Made by a program: the position numbers and the translations under genes
Notes under the pieces: model-generated
Told to the model about the DNA's origin: nothing
The model's database searches: none
What the model saw: only the letters and a program-made list of their open reading frames with translations
In this document: piece after piece, positions 62,585 to 64,000 of the stretch
Numbering within the stretch: the first letter of the stretch is position 1
Layout of the letters: every line of letters begins with the position of its first letter
NCBI GenBank assembly: GCA_031763025.1
Contig: JASSKH010000017.1
Span: 8,534,254 to 8,598,253, forward strand
Direction of reading: 5' to 3'
Source: Macrocystis pyrifera
Taxonomy: Eukaryota; Sar; Phaeophyceae; Laminariales; Laminariaceae
Length of the DNA stretch: 64,000 bases

Positions 62585-64000
62585 AGCATGCTGCGGATGT
62601 TTGATTTATCACGAAGCATCATCCTTCTTACTGAACGATACTCAGCCGAGACGATTATTCCCTTCAGGACTGAACTCCCGTTTCGGGGATAAATTACTTG
62701 CAGTTAGAGTTAGATGCATGTTTCTGGACAGCAGAGCGGAACTACTAACTGTGCTGTAAAATAGTTACAAAACGAACGGAAAACTGCGGCCTCTTTGTAC
62801 GTTTTCGTCGGCGCAGAACGGCGGAAACTTTATGTGCTTTAAAACATACCAGGTATACCCCAGCCGTACGTCATTACAGCAGTACACATTTTTGAAGCAC
62901 ACCTTGCTTCATCTAACGGATCCGGTTCAGTTCTGCTGCGACTCCCACTGACCGGTTCGAGTCAGATATCGCCATCGAAGAATCCTACGGTTAGGTCTGA
63001 TTCGGTTCCGTGCTTTCGAGATGTACTGCAGCTACTGCTGTAGTATTGCTAAGGTAAATCGGCCCCGTTCGGTTCGGAGCCGCCGCTTAGCATTCTTACC
63101 GTCGTCTCGACATTCCTACGGTTCGGCTCGTTTCGGTTTCTCGACTTCACAACCGAAACGAACCCAACCAAACCAAGCCAAATCATACCGTACCACCGAA
63201 GAACCGTAGTCTACCGAGACCGTTTCGTACGATGCTGATATATACATCGTGTCCATGCTTCGGCTGCATTTCTTCCTTCTCGCAGACAACAGTAATAGCT
63301 ACAGTAGTAGATTTATTCATTAAAAATTGGGAGGGCCTCAAGAGCTCAAGATGGACGCAAACACACGCATAACAGTAGTGAGCGTCTGTTCAGCTACTAT
63401 TCGACTGCCGGAGAAGGAAACTCGCCCCTCTCCGCGATCCTGGACATTCAATGTTACATGTTACTGTTGTACTGTAGTGTCGACCTTTCAGACAGGACAT
63501 CAGCACGGTGCACATTTTAGAGCTCCGTATTACTGGCTGTATTTCGCCCGTCGTTGTCCTGCTCTTTCCTCAGTCGTTGCTCAGATCCGGGGTCACTTCA
63601 CAGCCCCCCTCCCCCGATACAAAGATGCGCTTTGCAATTCGTCGCGAAAAAGCTTCAGCATCTTCTTCCCCCGTCGACTCGCGTCGAATTGTGCTAAGCG
63701 CGCTCTGTAGTTGGTGTCTCGCGATAAGAAAAAGCTCCAAGTATTTCGTACATACATCACGGATAATCGAACCTGTGACATCAACGCTATTAACAGTAGT
63801 ATCTCTCATTTCCCATTCGCATTTCCTCCTTGCATCCCGTCAGTACGTCTGTTGTTGTTTTCTTCACATTAAACCGTCTGTGCTATGATGACGCTTATCC
63901 CAGCATATTGGTTTATGCTCCTCGTTGGGTTGTCTGTGTGCATGCGTGTGACACATGACAACCTTTTTCTAGAACCCTTGAAATTGAGACTTCCAACACA

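Larger units (their letters stand above)
50995..64000. other. Stretch without a recognised gene, 3' of OGDH
   Basis: No frame here resembles a known protein and no AATAAA signal is evident just after the OGDH stop. It holds a G run (about 51136-51171), an AT-richer zone with ACGGCCCTTA repeats (53.4-54.1 kb), a (CTACTG)n tract, MITEs, the 59.69-60.44 kb inverted repeat and the nested insertion at 61.0-62.6 kb. Apart from that G run, long G/C homopolymers and SINE/LINE poly(C) copies stop here. Confidence 0.4.

Overview
This is nuclear DNA of a eukaryote with many long spliceosomal introns. Coding exons are GC-rich and short (49 to 178 bp). Introns are 0.5 to 2.5 kb, GT-AG with two GC-AG exceptions, and full of G/C homopolymers, GT-rich runs, private tandem arrays and small transposable elements. 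Protein sequence and architecture would suit a stramenopile alga (brown-alga-like), but this is an inference from style and from one protein family; lineage cannot be fixed from the window alone.

Layout. 1-1.5 kb: start of a minus-strand gene for a Gln-rich protein of unknown function (two exons visible). 1.5-6.2 kb: no recognised gene; two TA-flanked MITEs, short hairpin repeats and degenerate repeats. 6.2-12.0 kb: minus-strand gene for a small mitochondrial membrane protein of the SMIM4/UQCC5 type (two exons seen, unusually long intron containing a possible terminal-inverted-repeat element). 12.04-12.23 kb: a 191-bp divergent intergenic region. 12.2-51.0 kb: one plus-strand gene, the E1 component of 2-oxoglutarate dehydrogenase (OGDH). 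I resolve 30 coding exons, all in phase, giving a predicted 1,062-residue protein. About 92% of the gene is intron. 51-64 kb: no recognised gene; MITEs, a hAT-like element nested in a MITE nested in a tandem duplication, a 0.75-kb inverted repeat, and microsatellites.

How the genes fit together. OGDH is a TCA-cycle enzyme that makes NADH and succinyl-CoA in the mitochondrial matrix. The SMIM4/UQCC5 family acts in assembly of respiratory complex III. The two start codons lie head to head 191 bp apart, so they may share one promoter region.

Most notable repeats. A LINE 3' end (zinc-knuckle C-terminus) occurs several times and is followed by poly(C) rather than poly(A). A roughly 0.5-kb SINE-like repeat shares its terminal AATGAGTAC and also ends in poly(C). 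Together they explain several of the long G/C homopolymers (up to 126 C in a row) inside the OGDH introns. Degraded duplicate pieces of OGDH exons 14 and 23 also lie in neighbouring introns.
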